A DNA stretch of 64,000 nucleotides from Arbacia lixula (Eukaryota; Echinodermata; Echinoidea; Arbacioida; Arbaciidae), in contig OZ022591.1 of assembly GCA_963669155.1 (NCBI GenBank), positions 5,415,022-5,479,021 of the forward strand, read 5' to 3'. How positions within the stretch are numbered: position 1 is the stretch's first letter; each line of letters starts with the position of its first letter. The notes under the pieces were generated by a model. That model saw only the letters and a program-made list of their open reading frames with translations. It did no database searches and was not told the DNA's origin. Positions 61,901-64,000 of this stretch are shown one piece after another. A program made the translations under genes and the position numbers.

Positions 61901-63728
61901 GTCCTTATGGAATAATGATAGTGATAATGATATACAGTGAAACCTGTCTATAATGGCCACCCAAGGGAAACAAAAATTGTGGCCTTTATAGACAGGCTGC
62001 ATTAGGCAGGTTCTTTAACACATTATCTCTCTCCGGGGGAATTATTTCAGTGGCCACTATAGACGGGCTGGCTGCTATAGACAGGTGGCCGCTAAGACAG
62101 GTTTGACTGTATTCGTATTTAGCACTTATCACCGCAATTTTCTTGATGTGTTATGCTCTATACATTAATGTTTGATTATTATGAGTAGTAGTAGTAGTAT
62201 TGTTCTATGCGGCTTGAGGTTGGTGATGCTATTGCTTCATGATCATGTTGTTGCTTCTGTACACACAGAACGCCATTTTGTCTGGCACAGGAATAGTTCA
62301 GTAACCTTTAAGGTATATGAATAATTGTGATAGAGTAAAGAATTTTATCTTATGCAAAATTCTGCACGCAATGGTTCTATTGATTCAATGTGATAAATTA
62401 TTTCATAAGTAGTGATATAGTAACCAATACAACATATCCAGACACTGAAATATGTTTGGTAGACTGCGGAGGTGTTCTTTGAAAATATGTATGTCTGACT
62501 GTATTAGATGGTCATTAATTTCCAGCTTTGAATAGCTACCAAATCTTTCCTCCTTTGTGTATGTTTTAGCTTCCAACATCCTGCTAGCGCGGATGGCCAC
62601 AAGAGTTGCCAAGCCCAATGGCCAATACCTTCTGGAGGGTCATGCCATCGATGATTTCATCAAGAAACAGCCAATCAAAGACCTTCCAGGTAAGGGAGTG
62701 ATGGCCTGCCTGTTGGCTCTAGGCTGTGGAATGAGCTTTGCTTCTTGTCAATGAAAAAAACAACCCCAGTGTATTTGTAGGGGGGGGGGGGGGGTACTTT
62801 TTAAGCCTACTGTCATGAACACCTTGAAACATGCTTTGCGTAATGCCCTGTAATAAAAAAAAAAAATGTATGTTCAAGGGGGCATTTTACAGCGGGTTTT
62901 TTTTGCAGTTCATGGACTTAATCACCCTGAGCACCCAGGTTATTTATTCAATTTCTTCTTTTCTTATTCACTTTAGATATATACAATTCTCTCATATTGT
63001 AATTGTATGTATACCTTAGTTGAAGAATCCTGTCATCTGATTGATTGAACGTAAAACACACATTAAGATGGCCCGTCCCTTTTACAACCATCTGCAAACT
63101 TCGTGAAAGTTTGCACATATTTAGCACATATCTGTGGGATACCAACTGTGAAATCTTAAGGTCAATGGTAATATAAATCCCGTAGAATAAATGAAAATCT
63201 AACTAGTTTTCACTGAGATTTGACTATTTTCGTGGTACGAAAAAAGAAGGCTCGATCAATTATCAAAGATTATTTTCTCAAAACCGAATATTATGCTTTG
63301 TTGATTCCAGGGAAAGGTTATAAAGCCACTCTGTTTCAAATGATGACAAAGCCAGGAAACTTTCAGAATAGGTCTGCAAAAGGGATGGGCTACCTTTAAC
63401 CATCCCCTATGACCAAATTTAAAGCACTGCATGATTCTCAGTAGTTCTTGTGTGTGAACGAAGCTACTGACATTATTCTGTCTATACTCTGTCGATGACG
63501 CTTGTAGGTGTTGGCTGGTCCATGGCCCGAAAGATGGAGAACCTGAACGTCAAGACGTGTGGGGATCTTCAGGCTCTGTCACTGGGGGCGCTGCAGAAGG
63601 AGTTCGGCCCCAAGAGCGGCCAATCGCTGTATCGATTCTGTCGGGGCGTGGACGATCGACCAATCAGATCAGAGCAGGAGAGGAAGTCCGTGTCGGCCGA
63701 GATCAACTACGGTATTCGCTTCAAGCAG
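57742..63728 (+). CDS. REV1: REV1 translesion DNA polymerase, N-terminal part (6 exons, continues beyond window)
   Basis: Exons: 57742-57931, 59112-59280, 60073-61182, 61699-61853, 62570-62689, 63508-63728. All are GT-AG with matching phases and give 655 residues. Order: a conserved N-terminal GGYMSEKIRKLEEQFRSDA motif, BRCT (about 48-135), a linker, the REV1-specific FYGNSRLHHISTW element, then Y-family palm and fingers. Metal-binding residues are D333 (IDMDCFFVSVG) and D501/E502 (SCDE). The last exon ends in SVSAEINYGIRFKQ at the start of the polymerase-associated domain. Family role (known): nuclear deoxycytidyl transferase inserting dCMP opposite abasic sites and damaged guanine, and scaffold for other translesion polymerases through its C-terminus. 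Human REV1 has 1,251 residues, so roughly half the protein, including the ubiquitin-binding motifs and C-terminal scaffold, lies off the right end. Confidence 0.95.
58028..58646. mobile_element. GGYGGTATTCC-family MITE, copy 2 (REV1 intron 1)
   Basis: The ends GGGGCGGTATTCCGAAAA and inverse TTTTCGGAATACCGCCCC are flanked by CCTG-type sequence. The interior has repeated AGATAAAATTTTTAT and GGTATTC-GAAA sub-motifs. Related to 23,085-23,683. Confidence 0.87.
58919..58954. repeat. Poly-T run
   Basis: About 34 consecutive T, possibly the A-tail of a reverse-strand retroposed sequence. No SINE body is recognised beside it. Confidence 0.85.
59112..59280 (+). CDS. REV1: REV1 coding exon 2: BRCT core
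   Basis: 169 bp, residues 64-119. DPSSDELKRLMTLHGGMYIH and THIIATNLPYAKLRQLRNEK then VKPEWITE, the typical BRCT core with its conserved Gly-Gly and Trp. The acceptor is TTTTTCAG, the donor GAGAGGTACGT. Confidence 0.95.
60073..61182 (+). CDS. REV1: REV1 coding exon 3: BRCT end, linker, first catalytic aspartate
   Basis: 1,110 bp, residues 120-489. VKAGHLLPTFEFELY ends the BRCT. A poorly conserved acidic linker follows, then FLAEFYGNSRLHHISTW (REV1 N-digit region), MHIDMDCFFVSVGLVNRPDL with D333, a hydrophilic insert, and AEIASCNYEARKAGVKNGMF. The acceptor is preceded by a C10 run. This one exon covers what appears to be split into several exons in vertebrates (family comparison from memory, inferred). 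Confidence 0.94.
61699..61853 (+). CDS. REV1: REV1 coding exon 4: palm with catalytic D-E pair
   Basis: 155 bp, residues 490-541. SYTHDIEAVSCDEMFVDIS contains the second metal-binding pair D501/E502. The phase matches both neighbours. Confidence 0.95.
61935..62109. mobile_element. Short mariner-type MITE, CAGTGAAACCTGTCTATA ends
   Basis: The left end CAGTGAAACCTGTCTATAAT and the right inverse ending AGACAGGTTTGACTG are flanked by TA on each side (61,933-61,934 and 62,110-62,111). GGCC-rich internal arms also pair. REV1 intron 4. Confidence 0.8.
62570..62689 (+). CDS. REV1: REV1 coding exon 5: end of palm and thumb entry
   Basis: 120 bp, residues 542-581. SNILLARMATRVAKPNGQYL then DDFIKKQPIKDLPG, typical Y-family sequence. 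The acceptor is ATGTTTTAG. Confidence 0.95.
63061..63401. mobile_element. Element with inverted GTCCCTTTTGCA ends, copy 2
   Basis: GATGGCCCGTCCCTTTTACA at the left and TGCAAAAGGGATGGGCTACC at the right are inverses. A TTTTCGTGGTACGAAAA hairpin lies at about 63,227-63,243. Same family as 29,480-30,010. REV1 intron 5. Confidence 0.68.
63508..63728 (+). CDS. REV1: REV1 coding exon 6: helix-hairpin-helix thumb and start of PAD
   Basis: 221 bp, residues 582-655. GVGWSMARKMENLNVKTCGD, KEFGPKSGQSLYRFCRGVDD and RKSVSAEINYGIRFKQ match REV1 closely. The donor is CAGGTAAAC; the frame is in phase 0, so the next exon lies beyond the window or in its last 270 bases, where I see none. Confidence 0.95.
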
Positions 63729-64000
63729 GTAAACAGAAGTGTCATGCTCTTAGGGGTTTGGTTGTTACAGATTATGGCAGTATCTTGCCTCTGTTTTATT
63801 GTGTGCATTGTCCATGGTCAGTAGCAGTCAGTGGTAGTAGTGGTAATCCCGAAATCTTGCTCAATATCTTTCTACTCCATTCTACTTTAATTTTTAAGAG
63901 CTCTTGTCTACTCGCTTTTTACGTGAAAGGATCAACTCACAAAATGGCGCTGCTAGCTATGTTTGTTATTGAACATACTTTTATTGGTTATTCAACACTA
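63729..64000. other. Start of REV1 intron 6
   Basis: AT-rich, no exon seen before the window ends. Confidence 0.6.

Overview
The window is AT-rich, intron-rich animal genomic DNA. It holds two recognisable protein genes in head-to-head arrangement, plus one possible terminal exon of a third gene at the left edge. I infer a marine invertebrate deuterostome, most likely an echinoderm such as a sea urchin. The grounds are deuterostome-like ACK1 and REV1 proteins, long introns, many short palindromic DNA transposons (MITEs), abundant trinucleotide repeats and frequent TACATGTAC-type palindromes. The species assignment is an inference, not something the sequence proves.

Layout. 1-438: a (TTC)n tract, then a possible last exon of an ABCG-type half transporter (+). 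439-15,980: no gene recognised; it contains MITEs (a mariner-like element nested in another MITE, and a Tc1-like element), several tandem repeats and an interstitial telomere-like patch. 16,410-53,275 (-): a complete ACK1/TNK2-type non-receptor tyrosine kinase gene. I reconstructed 11 coding exons from splice sites; all phases join and give 1,462 residues. The domain order is SAM-like, kinase, SH3, CRIB, a very long proline- and tyrosine-motif tail, a Mig6-homology segment and a C-terminal UBA. 53,276-57,741: the divergent intergenic region. 57,742-63,728 (+): the first six coding exons of REV1, the Y-family deoxycytidyl transferase of translesion synthesis (655 residues: BRCT, catalytic palm and fingers, start of the polymerase-associated domain). 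The gene runs off the right end.

The two genes have no known shared pathway. ACK1 links Cdc42 and receptor tyrosine kinase signalling to endocytosis; REV1 is a DNA-damage-tolerance polymerase and scaffold. Their pairing looks positional.

The most unusual material lies in and around ACK1. The tail carries five YD-x-V tyrosine motifs and three tandem proline-rich repeats. Two exon edges (exon 2 acceptor side and the last exon's 3' end) have been tandemly duplicated into decaying pseudo-exons. Three 5' splice sites are followed almost at once by long trinucleotide or purine tracts. At least ten MITE families or dispersed repeats recur, several nested. REV1 has an out-of-frame upstream ORF overlapping its start codon. 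I found no CRISPR array, rRNA, tRNA, bacterial operon or autonomous transposase or reverse transcriptase gene.
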